Shown here: in pieces, positions 7,945-17,612 of the stretch
How positions within the stretch are numbered: position 1 is the first letter of the stretch
Layout: the number at the start of each line of letters is the position of its first letter
NCBI GenBank assembly: GCA_017446885.1
Contig: JAFSOR010000009.1
Coordinates: 166,159-228,343 of the forward strand
Length of the DNA stretch: 62,185 nucleotides
DNA from: Spirochaetia bacterium
Lineage (GTDB): Bacteria > Spirochaetota > Spirochaetia > CADAEX01
Reading direction: 5' to 3'
The notes under the pieces: model-generated
Databases searched by the model: none
The model's input: only the letters and a program-made list of their open reading frames with translations
What the model was told of the DNA's origin: nothing
Made by a program: the position numbers and the translations under genes

Positions 7945-10383
7945 ATGATAATTATTGTTAAGATTTCTCTTGTAGCATTACTGGCAGTTTTTGCTTCTTT
8001 TGCTGTTTTCATGCTTGATAAGAAAGGATTTTTCAAATCTTTCTCATTCTGGAGAAAACAGATATTCATAGGTATAATTTTCGGTATTATTTCCTCAATG
8101 GGAACAGAGTTCGGTGTCCCCTTTGACGGCTTTATCCTTAATGCCCGGGACACAGCACCAATATGTGCAGGACTCCTTTTCGGAGGCCCTTCGGGTATTA
8201 TTGCAGGTTTTATAGGTGGGCTTGAACGCTGGTTTGCAGTCTACTGGGGAGCAGGGGCTTATACCAGGACAGCCTGCACTGTATCTACAATGCTTGCTGG
8301 AATTATTGCAGCCCTTTTCCGCAAATACCTTTTCGATGACAAGAAACCTACCTGCTTGCCAGCCTTAGCCATAGGTGTTCTGGCCGAGACTCTCCATATT
8401 CTTATGGTGTTCATGACCAATATGGATGATGTGGCAAGAGCTTTCTCGGTAGTAAAAATTTGCGCCTTCCCACTTATTGCAACCAACTCCATATCAGTAT
8501 TCCTGGCTGTTTCCCTTATATCTATTCTGACACGTAAGCAAGAAAAACAGGAACTTTCAAAGCTAAAACCTATTTCCTATTCATTCCAGAAATGGCTTTT
8601 TGCATGTGTAATCATCATATTTGCCACTACAACCATCTTTTCATGGAGACTCCAGACATTCTTAAGCCATGGCGAGACCAAAAAGATAATATCGGTGAAT
8701 ATTAATGATGTTCAGCAGGATATAAGCGATGCTTCCGATTCCAACATGCTCAAGCTTGCCCACGAGGTTGCTTCTCAGCTTGATGCTGCTCCGATTATCG
8801 ACAATAATCTTGTTAAAGATTTGTATAAAAAATACAATGTGGCCGAAATAGACATAATAGGAGTGGACGGCAAGATAATTGAAAGCACCAACAGCCGGTT
8901 TATAGGCTTTGATATGGGAAGCGGTAAGCAGTCGGCCGAGTTCAATATACTGCTCAAGGGGCATAAAGAGCTGGTTCAGGAGTATCAGCCAATCTCTTAT
9001 GATCAGACTATTTACCGCAAGTACGCTGGAGTAGCCCTTAAACGTGGTGGCTATATGCAGATAGGATATTCGGCCGAACAGTTCCAGCACGATATTGATG
9101 AGCAGATTATCGGAATAACCAAAAACCGTCATGTAGGGGAGCATGGAAGCCTTATCATTGCCGATAAATATGGCCTTATAGTGTCGGACCGTAAAAATTT
9201 CCAGGGCAAGCCCCTTGATGCTACAGGTTTCAAGATAGACTGGCATTCTATCCGCGAGAAAACATTATTCAGACAGAATGTTTACGGCAGCCCAAGCTAC
9301 TGTATGTATGTATTATCAGAAGGCTACTATATCATCGGCGTTCTTCCTGTTGAGGAGGCAATGCGGACAAGCGAAGTGGCAATCTACCTTACTGTGCTTT
9401 TAAGCATAATAATGTTCGGCATACAGTTTGTGGCACTCTATGTCCTTATTAAATATATTGTAGTAAAGAAGATACAGAAGGTGAACGATTCCCTGGCCCA
9501 GATTACCGGAGGGAACCTTAATGTGGTTGTCAATGTCCGCTCCAACAGCGAATTTGCCTCATTATCTGATGATATCAATATGACAGTTGCAACCCTTAAG
9601 CACTATATAGCCGAGGCTGCTGCCCGCATAGACAAGGAGCTTGAGTTTGCCCGCATTATCCAGAAATCGGCCCTCCCGAGCGTATTCCCACCTTTCCCAG
9701 ACCACAAAGAGCTTGATATCTTTGCATCTATGAATGCGGCCAAGGAGGTCGGAGGCGATTTCTACGACTTCTACATGGTTAATAACGATACTCTTGCCTT
9801 TATAATTGCCGATGTTTCGGGCAAGGGAATCCCTGCCGCCATGTTCATGATGACAAGCAAGACCCTAATCAACAGCCTGGCAACCGAAGGGCTTGACATA
9901 GAGGATGTAATCGCGACCGCAAACGACAAGCTGTGCGAAAACAACGAGGCCAACATGTTCATAACTGCATTCATGGGATTCTTGGACCTTAAGACAGGAA
10001 AGCTGCGTTATGTGAGCGCAGGTCATAACCCACCGCTGGTCCGCCACGGAAAGGGCAACTTTGAATATCTGCCTAAGAGCAAGACTATAGTTTTAGCTGC
10101 CATGGATGGATATCCGTATAAGGCAGAGGAAATGCAGCTGGTACCAGGCGATGTACTCTATGCCTATACCGACGGTGTTACCGAGGCAACCGACAGCCAC
10201 GAGGAGCTTTACGGCGAGCCGCGCCTTAAATCTGCACTCGATGCCGGCATAGAAAAATGGAACAACATGGAAGAGCTTTGCCACGGCATAAAGCAGGATG
10301 TTGATGCATTTGTGGGAGATGCCCCGCAGTTTGACGATATAACTATGGTAGCACTCAGGTGGCAGCCGAAAGAACCTGACTGA
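7945..10383 (+). CDS. LytS-like membrane sensor with HAMP and SpoIIE-type PP2C phosphatase
   Basis: This 812-residue sensor-effector begins with a multi-helix domain resembling 5TM-5TMR_LYT (GTEFGVPFDGF, RDTAPICAGLLFGGP, ending near residue 195). A further helix (~215-235), a ~240-residue extracytoplasmic sensor region, another helix (~470-495), a HAMP segment and a C-terminal PP2C/SpoIIE domain follow. The phosphatase metal ligands are visible in GGDFYDF, IADVSGKGIPA, YTDGVTEA and DDITMV. Such proteins dephosphorylate anti-sigma-factor antagonists in partner-switching pathways. No anti-sigma or STAS gene lies nearby, so the partner is unknown. Its 3' end overlaps the opposing epmA gene by 29 bases. 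Confidence 0.88.
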   Translation: MIIIVKISLVALLAVFASFAVFMLDKKGFFKSFSFWRKQIFIGIIFGIISSMGTEFGVPFDGFILNARDTAPICAGLLFGGPSGIIAGFIGGLERWFAVYWGAGAYTRTACTVSTMLAGIIAALFRKYLFDDKKPTCLPALAIGVLAETLHILMVFMTNMDDVARAFSVVKICAFPLIATNSISVFLAVSLISILTRKQEKQELSKLKPISYSFQKWLFACVIIIFATTTIFSWRLQTFLSHGETKKIISVNINDVQQDISDASDSNMLKLAHEVASQLDAAPIIDNNLVKDLYKKYNVAEIDIIGVDGKIIESTNSRFIGFDMGSGKQSAEFNILLKGHKELVQEYQPISYDQTIYRKYAGVALKRGGYMQIGYSAEQFQHDIDEQIIGITKNRHVGEHGSLIIADKYGLIVSDRKNFQGKPLDATGFKIDWHSIREKTLFRQNVYGSPSYCMYVLSEGYYIIGVLPVEEAMRTSEVAIYLTVLLSIIMFGIQFVALYVLIKYIVVKKIQKVNDSLAQITGGNLNVVVNVRSNSEFASLSDDINMTVATLKHYIAEAAARIDKELEFARIIQKSALPSVFPPFPDHKELDIFASMNAAKEVGGDFYDFYMVNNDTLAFIIADVSGKGIPAAMFMMTSKTLINSLATEGLDIEDVIATANDKLCENNEANMFITAFMGFLDLKTGKLRYVSAGHNPPLVRHGKGNFEYLPKSKTIVLAAMDGYPYKAEEMQLVPGDVLYAYTDGVTEATDSHEELYGEPRLKSALDAGIEKWNNMEELCHGIKQDVDAFVGDAPQFDDITMVALRWQPKEPD

Positions 10384-11320
10384 TGTCTGTGCAGCCGGTC
10401 AGAATCATGACCAGGCGGTCCATGCCCAGCGCGGTGCCGGAACATTCAGGGAAGGTGCGGAATATCTCAGGATAGGATGCATCGACATCCACCGGCACCT
10501 GGGAAATAGCAGCTTTCGCTTGTGTTTCTGTTCTATAGTATTCACGTACCTTTTCAGGGGCTGTCTCTTCCGAGTAGCAGTTTGCTATCTCTATGCCGTC
10601 TATATAGAGCTCCCAGCGCTCGTAGTACGGCTTTCCTTCCTTCTTTTTGGCCATGGTAGGAATCTGGACAGGGTAGTCCATAAGCACTGTTATACCGTTG
10701 CCGCAAACTGCAGGTTCAGTCTTTGATACAAACAGAAGGTTGAATATTTCCTCCCATGTTGTGTAACTCTCATTTATATCGTAGCCTGCATTGATTGCCG
10801 CCTTTCTAAGGGATAAAAAGTCGGGACATTTTTCTATATCTATGCCTGTGGTTTTTAAAAATGCACTTTGAATAGTCAGGACTTTTATTGGCATTTCAGC
10901 ATATTTTGGGCTGAATTTTAAAAATAGACTTTTAAAAAGCTCTTCGGTTAGTTTCAAAGAATAAAGGTAGTCTGCCCCCTCGGCATAGTACTCAAGCATG
11001 GTGAATTCATTGCTGTGCTGCATTCCGCTCTGTTCGTTGTTCCTGAAACATTTGCATATCTGGAATATACTGCCGCTTCCCTGGGCTATAAGCTTTTTCA
11101 TCCATAGCTCGGGCGATGGCAGCAGGTACAGGCTCCGGCTTTTTTTGTACATCGATATCTGTTCTGTCCTGAATATTTCTATGTGGGACTCGGGAATGAC
11201 ATGTGGAGCCAAGAGGGGAGTCTCTACCTGGAGAAATCCTTTCTGGATGAAAAAACTCCGTACTGCCTCGGTTATATCGGACCTTTTCTTTAAAATTGAA
11301 AACTTCTCAAAGCTGTTCAT
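10355..11320 (-). CDS. epmA: EpmA/GenX-type elongation factor P lysyl-transferase
   Basis: This 321-residue protein corresponds to the catalytic half of class II lysyl-tRNA synthetase without the anticodon-binding domain, the layout of EpmA (PoxA/GenX). Motif 2 is seen around FQICKCFRNNE and motif 3 in GTALGMDRLVMIL at the C-terminus. EpmA attaches (R)-beta-lysine to EF-P. The partner aminomutase gene epmB and efp are not in this window. The gene has no ribosome-binding site, and a -10 box lies 6 bases before its ATG. Confidence 0.88.
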   Translation of the reverse strand: MNSFEKFSILKKRSDITEAVRSFFIQKGFLQVETPLLAPHVIPESHIEIFRTEQISMYKKSRSLYLLPSPELWMKKLIAQGSGSIFQICKCFRNNEQSGMQHSNEFTMLEYYAEGADYLYSLKLTEELFKSLFLKFSPKYAEMPIKVLTIQSAFLKTTGIDIEKCPDFLSLRKAAINAGYDINESYTTWEEIFNLLFVSKTEPAVCGNGITVLMDYPVQIPTMAKKKEGKPYYERWELYIDGIEIANCYSEETAPEKVREYYRTETQAKAAISQVPVDVDASYPEIFRTFPECSGTALGMDRLVMILTGCTDISQVLSAAT

Positions 11321-11332
11321 GCTGATATTATA
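11321..11332 (-). promoter_or_regulatory. -10 box for epmA, leaderless arrangement
   Basis: On the minus strand TATAAT (11332-11327) lies 6 bases before the ATG at 11320. No ribosome-binding site is present and the -35 region is weak. Confidence 0.5.
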
Positions 11333-11375
11333 TAAAAATACCGCAATTATTTCTACAAAACTTTCATTTTTATGA

Positions 11376-11398
11376 TATACTCTTAATGGAGTGCAGTA
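11376..11398 (+). promoter_or_regulatory. Short-leader promoter and RBS for the PhoB-type regulator
   Basis: TATACT at 11376-11381 is followed by a 17-base stretch that contains GGAG at 11388-11391, and then the ATG at 11399. Unlike the leaderless genes, this one has a ribosome-binding site. The predicted leader is about 10 bases, because the start site falls near GGAG. Confidence 0.5.
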
Positions 11399-12115
11399 AT
11401 GGCAGAGACAAAAAAGGCTATTTTAAAGAAGAAGATTCTTATTGTAGAGGATGATGAGGATATCAGGAACCTGGTTCTTTTCAACCTGGATATGACAGGG
11501 GAATACGAACTTCTTTCGGCCGACAACGGCGAAGACGCCCTGGTTCTGGCCAAAAATCATATACCTTCGCTGGTTATCCTGGATGTCATGCTTCCGGGCA
11601 TAGATGGATTTGAGGTATGCCGTCAGCTTAAAGCAAACAGCACCACCAGAAAAATCCCTGTCGTCATGCTTACTGCCCGCTCCGACGACAATGATGTGGT
11701 AAAAGGTTTTGAGCTGGGTGTGGAGGACTACCTTAGAAAGCCTTTCAGCAGTATGAAGATACTCCTTGCCAGGGTAAGCAACATACTTCAGCGGCACGAG
11801 GCAGATTCTTCCAAGATCACTCTTGGCGAGCTTGAGCTTAATCCCCTTAACTATTCGGTTACAGCAGCGGGGGAGGCTGTGGATCTTTCTTATTCAGAAT
11901 TCAAGATACTGCAGCTTTTAATGGAGAATCCCGGTGTTGCATACACCCGCGAGGCTATGATGACTGTCATTAAGGCAGGCAAGAACATCCCTGTCAACAA
12001 GGCCCTCCGCTCCATAGATGTACAGGTTCTTTCACTGCGCAAGAAACTTGGCAAGTGCGGAAAATATATTCAGACAGTCCGCAGTGCCGGCTACATGATT
12101 CAGATAGAGCAATGA
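11399..12115 (+). CDS. OmpR/PhoB-family response regulator
   Basis: This 238-residue protein has a receiver domain with an acidic pocket (VEDDED), the phospho-acceptor Asp in VILDVMLPG (around residue 62), the Thr of MLTAR and the Lys of LRKPF. A winged-helix DNA-binding domain of the Trans_reg_C type follows, with SYSEFKILQLLM and the C-terminal TVRSAGYMI. It overlaps the histidine kinase gene by 4 bases (ATGA). A PhoB-like role is suggested by the PAS-containing partner kinase, but the regulon cannot be read from here. Confidence 0.9.
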   Translation: MAETKKAILKKKILIVEDDEDIRNLVLFNLDMTGEYELLSADNGEDALVLAKNHIPSLVILDVMLPGIDGFEVCRQLKANSTTRKIPVVMLTARSDDNDVVKGFELGVEDYLRKPFSSMKILLARVSNILQRHEADSSKITLGELELNPLNYSVTAAGEAVDLSYSEFKILQLLMENPGVAYTREAMMTVIKAGKNIPVNKALRSIDVQVLSLRKKLGKCGKYIQTVRSAGYMIQIEQ

Positions 12116-13842
12116 AAAAATATAAATCCTTTTTTGCAAAAATTTTCTCTATCCAGCTTATTGCCCTATTCATGGTCATACTGCTGTCGGTTCTTCTTTC
12201 GCTTAGCGCTATCTCGCAGATTATCTACGACAAGACCGAGAAAGAGCTTGAGGATATGTGCCGCATAGTCAACAACCTGCTGCCTGACACAGGCATTGTA
12301 ACCTTGAACGATATCGAGGCAATGAGCCTTTATGCTACATCTGGAACCAGTGTCCGCCTGACCATAATCCAGTATTCGGGAAGTGTGCTTGCCGATTCCC
12401 AGAGCAATTACCGCAATATGCGTAACCATTTTGACAGGCCTGAGGTTATGGACGCATTCCTTAAAGATGTAGGGCACAGCGTCCGCTTAAGCGAGACACT
12501 GGGTATAGAGATGGTTTATGCCGCAATTGCAGTACCCTCTAAGAGCTTTATAATCCGCACATCCATGCCTGTCACAGATGTTCACAGGTTTTTCAGCATA
12601 ATGCGTAAAAGGCTTTTTCCATATTCCATTCTTATTTTCTGCCTTTCCATGCTTTTTACATTCCTTTTCACAAACAGCATAAACTCAACCCTCAAGCTAA
12701 TAAGGGGAGTGACCAAGAAATATGCATCGGGCGATTTTTCTGCCAAGCTGCCAGCGCGTAGCGACGACCTGGGCGAGCTAACCGATGCGATTAATTCCAT
12801 GGGTAGCCAGCTTGGAGAACGTATAGACACCATCACCGCCCAGAGAGACGAAATCCAGGCCATTGTAAGCGGCATGATAAATCCAGTCATTCTTATAGAT
12901 GACAAGATGACAGTCCTGGAGATGAACCCTGCCGCCATGCATCTGACAGGGGCAACAGAAGGCTTTAAAGGCAGACAGATGGAAAGCCTTATAAAGAATC
13001 AGGATGTGATAAATATTGCCAGTGCCTGTCTTTCAAAAAAAGTCACCCAGGAGGCCGCAATATGTCTTGATACCGAAAAGGGTATCTATTATTTCATATA
13101 TGCTTCGTATATCAACGGAACTGTCCTTATGGTAATGAACGATATATCGGGTATGAAACAGCTGGATGAGATGCGGAAGGAGTTCTCCATCAATGTATCC
13201 CACGAGCTCAAGACCCCGGTAACATCGATTATGGGTTATGTGGACACACTTTTGAGCATATATAAGGAACACCCCGAGAATATAGGCAAGTTCCTGGAGA
13301 TAATAAAGAAGCAGTCGGAGCGTCTTGCAGGGATTATCGAAGACCTTCTTACCCTGTCCAGGACCGAAAGTTCCTATATCCGGCTTGAGAAGGAGCGCAT
13401 CCAGGCCCGTACCCTTATAGAGCTGTGTGTTTCTGAACATGCTGAGCAGGCTGCCCAGAAACATACTCAGATAAAATTGGACATTAATGATGATGTCATG
13501 ATTCTGGCCCATCCTGTGCTGGCTCAGCAGGCAATCGGAAACCTTTTGGAAAATGCAGTCAAGTATTCGCCCGAGAATGCAACTGTCATTATCCATTCCA
13601 GGAAGAATGGGGAATATACCGAGATTTCGGTCCAGGACAACGGCCCTGGAATAGAGGACAAAAACTTAAGCCATATATTCGAGAAATTCTACAGGGTGAA
13701 CAAAGAGGTCAGCCGCAGCCTGGGTGGAACAGGCCTAGGTCTTTCTATAGTAAAACAGGTTGCCATAACCCATGGCGGCAAGGTGTCGGTAGAAAGCACT
13801 GTTGGCAAAGGCACTACATTTACTATATACTTTCCTGTATGA
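12112..13842 (+). CDS. PhoR-like sensor histidine kinase
   Basis: This protein has 576 residues from the ATG that overlaps the regulator's stop; longer in-frame starts lie inside the regulator gene and are rejected. Order of parts: transmembrane helix (~10-30), extracytoplasmic sensor (~35-155), second helix (~165-185), HAMP, PAS domain, HisKA with the phospho-acceptor His in VSHELKTPV, and an HATPase domain with N (GNLLENAVKYS), G1 (DNGPGI) and G2 (GGTGLGL) boxes. Its stop overlaps the next gene, so the regulator, kinase and M16 peptidase form one unit. Confidence 0.92.
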   Translation: MKKYKSFFAKIFSIQLIALFMVILLSVLLSLSAISQIIYDKTEKELEDMCRIVNNLLPDTGIVTLNDIEAMSLYATSGTSVRLTIIQYSGSVLADSQSNYRNMRNHFDRPEVMDAFLKDVGHSVRLSETLGIEMVYAAIAVPSKSFIIRTSMPVTDVHRFFSIMRKRLFPYSILIFCLSMLFTFLFTNSINSTLKLIRGVTKKYASGDFSAKLPARSDDLGELTDAINSMGSQLGERIDTITAQRDEIQAIVSGMINPVILIDDKMTVLEMNPAAMHLTGATEGFKGRQMESLIKNQDVINIASACLSKKVTQEAAICLDTEKGIYYFIYASYINGTVLMVMNDISGMKQLDEMRKEFSINVSHELKTPVTSIMGYVDTLLSIYKEHPENIGKFLEIIKKQSERLAGIIEDLLTLSRTESSYIRLEKERIQARTLIELCVSEHAEQAAQKHTQIKLDINDDVMILAHPVLAQQAIGNLLENAVKYSPENATVIIHSRKNGEYTEISVQDNGPGIEDKNLSHIFEKFYRVNKEVSRSLGGTGLGLSIVKQVAITHGGKVSVESTVGKGTTFTIYFPV

Positions 13843-16622
13843 AAAAGTTTTTAATATTTTTAATTTTAGTCTCTATTTCTGTTTTAACCATATATGCCGA
13901 AATTGCACCAGATACACTTCTTACACCAGATCCTGCCATAACGCTGGGCAGGCTTGACAATGGCCTTACATATTATATCCGGCCAAACAGCTATCCCGAT
14001 AACGAGGTGTATCTGCGCCTTGTAGTAAAGGCAGGTTCGCTCATGGAGGACGATGACCAGCAGGGGCTGGCCCATTTCCTTGAGCACATGGCATTCAACG
14101 GCACCGAAAAATACTCAGAGAACCAGGTTATAAGCTTTTTGGAGAAAAATGGCATCAAGTTCGGCCCTGATCTGAATGCATACACAACCTATGACCAGAC
14201 CGTGTTCATGCTGAACATTCCAGCAGATAATCCTATGCTTATAGAGCAGTCGGTAGAAATCCTGTCGCAGTGGGCCGGTTATATGAAGCTGGACCCTAAA
14301 GAGATAGATGCAGAGCGTGGAGTAATAATAGAAGAGTGGAGAAGAGGCCAGGGGGCCGAGGAACGATTCTATCGTTTCGAGGTTGAGAAGGTCGAAGGGG
14401 GCCGCTTTGCATTGCGTGACCCGATAGGCAAGGTAGATATCCTGAATACATTCAGCAGGGACCAGCTGATGCGCTATTATAAAGAATGGTATACCCCAGA
14501 CCGCATGGCTGTCATGGTTATAGGCAATGTTGATGTCGAGTTCATAAAAAGCAGTATAGAAAAGTATTTCTCGCCCCTTGGGAACAATGCCCAAAGCCGC
14601 ACCATAGATATGTCAAGCCCAATAAATGAAGGTACAATATCGGGTGTGATGACTGATCCAGAGGCTACTTTCAACAAGTTCACAATGCACATTAAGGTGC
14701 CGTTCAAGCAGGACAAGACTGCCATTGATTACAAGGGTTCCATAATCCGTGCCCTGTTCTGCAATATGTTCTCGGACCGTCTTGACCAGATAAAGCGTGA
14801 ACTGGATCCGCCGTTTTTGAATTCTGGGGTAGGGTTTTCTCATATTTTTTCATCTGCAAGCAGCTATTTTCTTACTACAACCCTTAAAGATGACAATGCC
14901 GAGGAGGGAATTGTCCGCTCTGTATCAGAAATTGCCCGCATAGCACAGCATGGCTTTACACAGTCCGAGCTTGACCGCTCAAAAGCAGAGCTTTTTTCAT
15001 TTATCGAGACAGCCTATAATGAACAGGACAAGACCCATTCATCTAGCCTGATAAACGAATATACACGAAACTTCATGCAGGATGAGTGCATACCAGGTAT
15101 TGCGGTTGAATACGAGCTTTATAAGCAGTTTTTGCCTTCAATAACTCTGAATGATGTCAACAGTCTTGTCCAAATTTTCCTTAAGAAGAATGGCCGTATC
15201 CTTATTGCCACAGGAAAACCCCAAAGTTTAGCCTCTATTTCCGAGGACAGGCTTCTAGATATTGTGGATAAAGCCCTTGAATCAAAACAGGAGCCATATA
15301 AGGAAATAGCTCTCTCTGACACCCTGGTGGATAGCCTTCCGCCGGCAGGAAAAGTAAAGTCGTCCAGGACCGATAAAAAGACAAGCCTTACAACACTTAA
15401 ACTTTCCAATGGTGCCAAGGTGCTTCTGTATCCAACCGATTACAAGAATGATCAGATACTTATCTCTGCCATAAGCCAGGGTGGCAGCTCCCTGGTAAGC
15501 GATTCCCAGTGGGCATCATCTCTTATTTCCTGTGCGCTGGTAGGCAACAGCGGTCTGGGGCATTTTCCAAAGGTAGAGCTTGATCAGATGCTTAAAGGGA
15601 AGAATGTGGCAATAAGTCCGTTCATAGAGACCTATTCCGAGGGCTTTACAGGAAGCTCCAACAAAAAGGACCTTGAGACAGCATTCCAGCTTATTCATCT
15701 ATATTTCACAGCACCACGGTTTGACCAAGAGGCCTATGAATCTTATATGAAACGGCTTGAGACTGCAGTCAAAAGCCAGGAAAGCGACCCCGATTCAGCT
15801 TTCATCAAAGCTGTAAAAGAGCTTATAACCCAGGGACACAAGAGGGGCAGGTTCATGGACATGGAGCTTCTGTCCGAGATTTCCCTTAAAGATGCCCAGG
15901 ATGTGTTCAAGGCCAGGTTCAGAGACCCAGGCGATTTTACCTTTATTCTTGTAGGCAACATAGATATCGATAAGGTAAAAGAGCTGTTCTCAGCATATAT
16001 TGCATCGATTCCATCGGCAGGAACAAAGGAAAAATGGGCCGATGTAGGGCTCAGGATACTTGAGGGAACCCATAGGCAAGATGTTTATAAGGGAATTGAC
16101 TTCAAAAGTCAGGTGCTTACAATACTTGACGGCAACATAAGGTACAATTCCAAGGAGCTGCTTAACCTTGAGGCCCTGTCATATTGCCTTAATCAACGTC
16201 TTATGGAGGTAATACGTGAAAAACTGGGCGGAACTTATACTATTCAGGCCTATTCATCCACAACTCCTATCCCGGTGCCTCAGTATATGCTTAACATCAT
16301 CTACAGCTGCTCGCCACTCAGGGCCGATGAGCTAATGCTTGCAGTAGATGCCGAGATAGAAAAGCTTAAACAGGAGATTCCTCAGGAGTATCTTGACCAG
16401 TTCAAGGCAATACAGCTTAACGAGTATAATAAGGGACTTAAGGATAACTCCTGGTATCTTGCCCAGCTGACCGACTGCGCATTCTACAACAGCCGCTTCA
16501 AGCTCGATTCCTCGTTCCCAAAAGCTCTGGAAAAGCTTACGGTCAAGGCTCTAAAGAAAAAAAGTTTAAAATACTTTGATACAAAGAATTCAATAACAGT
16601 TGTATTGTTCCCTGAGCAATAA
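13839..16622 (+). CDS. M16-family zinc metallopeptidase, exported
   Basis: This 927-residue protein has a signal peptide (to about residue 20, ending IYAE) and two M16 halves. The active half carries the inverted zinc motif HFLEH (HxxEH, around residue 80) with the distal Glu in ERGVIIEEWRR. The second half (from about 520) lacks the zinc motif, as is normal in this family. The overall form resembles PqqL-like periplasmic peptidases. It overlaps the kinase stop by 4 bases, suggesting that its production is tied to the two-component system. Confidence 0.9.
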   Translation: MKKFLIFLILVSISVLTIYAEIAPDTLLTPDPAITLGRLDNGLTYYIRPNSYPDNEVYLRLVVKAGSLMEDDDQQGLAHFLEHMAFNGTEKYSENQVISFLEKNGIKFGPDLNAYTTYDQTVFMLNIPADNPMLIEQSVEILSQWAGYMKLDPKEIDAERGVIIEEWRRGQGAEERFYRFEVEKVEGGRFALRDPIGKVDILNTFSRDQLMRYYKEWYTPDRMAVMVIGNVDVEFIKSSIEKYFSPLGNNAQSRTIDMSSPINEGTISGVMTDPEATFNKFTMHIKVPFKQDKTAIDYKGSIIRALFCNMFSDRLDQIKRELDPPFLNSGVGFSHIFSSASSYFLTTTLKDDNAEEGIVRSVSEIARIAQHGFTQSELDRSKAELFSFIETAYNEQDKTHSSSLINEYTRNFMQDECIPGIAVEYELYKQFLPSITLNDVNSLVQIFLKKNGRILIATGKPQSLASISEDRLLDIVDKALESKQEPYKEIALSDTLVDSLPPAGKVKSSRTDKKTSLTTLKLSNGAKVLLYPTDYKNDQILISAISQGGSSLVSDSQWASSLISCALVGNSGLGHFPKVELDQMLKGKNVAISPFIETYSEGFTGSSNKKDLETAFQLIHLYFTAPRFDQEAYESYMKRLETAVKSQESDPDSAFIKAVKELITQGHKRGRFMDMELLSEISLKDAQDVFKARFRDPGDFTFILVGNIDIDKVKELFSAYIASIPSAGTKEKWADVGLRILEGTHRQDVYKGIDFKSQVLTILDGNIRYNSKELLNLEALSYCLNQRLMEVIREKLGGTYTIQAYSSTTPIPVPQYMLNIIYSCSPLRADELMLAVDAEIEKLKQEIPQEYLDQFKAIQLNEYNKGLKDNSWYLAQLTDCAFYNSRFKLDSSFPKALEKLTVKALKKKSLKYFDTKNSITVVLFPEQ

Positions 16623-16652
16623 AATATCTTATTGCGCAATATTTTTATATAT

Positions 16653-16666
16653 TATAATATAGTGTT
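16653..16666 (+). promoter_or_regulatory. -10 box for ribonuclease Z gene, leaderless arrangement
   Basis: TATAAT at 16653-16658 is followed by 8 bases and then ATG at 16667. TTGCGC at 16632-16637 is a possible -35 box with a short 15-base spacer. No ribosome-binding site is present. Confidence 0.55.
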
Positions 16667-17596
16667 ATGAATCTTGAAGTTTTTATACTTGGATGCGGTG
16701 GAATGATGCCGCTTCCAAGGCGGCACCTTACATCTGTCCTTCTGCGGAGGGAAGGGGATTTATTCCTCTTTGACTGCGGAGAGGCGACTCAGATTTCATT
16801 GAAAAAGCTTAATCTCAAGTGGAAGAACATTTCCACTATATTCATATCTCATACTCATGCTGACCATGTTACAGGGCTTCCGGGAATACTTATGCTGTCT
16901 TCCCAGGTGGACCGTACCGAGCCACTTTATATTATTGGCCCGCCCAAAATTAAAGAATTTGTCGAGACCAGCATAAAAGTTCTGGACATGTATATAAATT
17001 ATGAGATAATAGTCAAGGAGATTACTGAACCAGGGGTCGTAATGCAGGGCGAAAACTTCAAGGTAGAGGCATTCCAGCTGGATCATACCAAACCCTGTTT
17101 CGGCTACAAGCTTACAGAAGCTCCAAGACCAGGCATTTTCCATCCAGAGAAAGCAAAGGAGCTTGGTGTTCCTATGGGAAGCATGTGGTCGGCCCTGCAG
17201 CATGGCGAAACTGTAATACTGGCAGACGGCAGAAGCGTTACCCCTGACATGGTGCTTGGGTTGCCGCGCAAAGGACGCAAGTTCTCATTTGTCACCGACA
17301 CCCTGGCTATTCCTTCTATTGCAGAAGAGGTAAAGGATTCTGACCTTTTTATATGCGAAGGGATGTTCGAGGATGAACTGGCCGAAAGCGCCCATGAGAA
17401 AAAGCACATGACTGCGGTAGAGGCTGCACTCATAGCTAAATCAGCCGGCGGCATTAAACAGATGGGGCTTATACATTACAGCCCACGGTATACTGACAAG
17501 GAGCTGTCAATCCTTCTGGAGCAGGCACAAGAAGTATTTGCAGACACATTCCTGACCAGGGATGGACAGACAATCCTTTTGAAATATGAGGATTAA
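16667..17596 (+). CDS. rnz: Ribonuclease Z (tRNA 3'-end processing)
   Basis: This 309-residue metallo-beta-lactamase-fold nuclease trims the 3' trailers of tRNA precursors. The metal-binding signature HTHADHVTGLPG sits near residue 65, the N-terminal strand region reads LGCGGMMPLPRR, and later ligands appear in LDHTKPCFGYKL, VTDTLA and MGLIHYSPRY. Length and motif order match RNase Z. The window's tRNA-Arg lacks an encoded CCA end, the substrate type for which RNase Z is needed. The ABC ATPase gene starts 16 bases after its stop. Confidence 0.92.
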   Translation: MNLEVFILGCGGMMPLPRRHLTSVLLRREGDLFLFDCGEATQISLKKLNLKWKNISTIFISHTHADHVTGLPGILMLSSQVDRTEPLYIIGPPKIKEFVETSIKVLDMYINYEIIVKEITEPGVVMQGENFKVEAFQLDHTKPCFGYKLTEAPRPGIFHPEKAKELGVPMGSMWSALQHGETVILADGRSVTPDMVLGLPRKGRKFSFVTDTLAIPSIAEEVKDSDLFICEGMFEDELAESAHEKKHMTAVEAALIAKSAGGIKQMGLIHYSPRYTDKELSILLEQAQEVFADTFLTRDGQTILLKYED

Positions 17597-17612
17597 TTTT
17601 GGAGAGACTAGG

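Noticed and set aside
16629..16640. TATTGCGCAATA palindrome after the M16 gene
   Set aside because: Six-base arms with no loop and only a short T run; too weak for a terminator, and part of the rnz promoter region.
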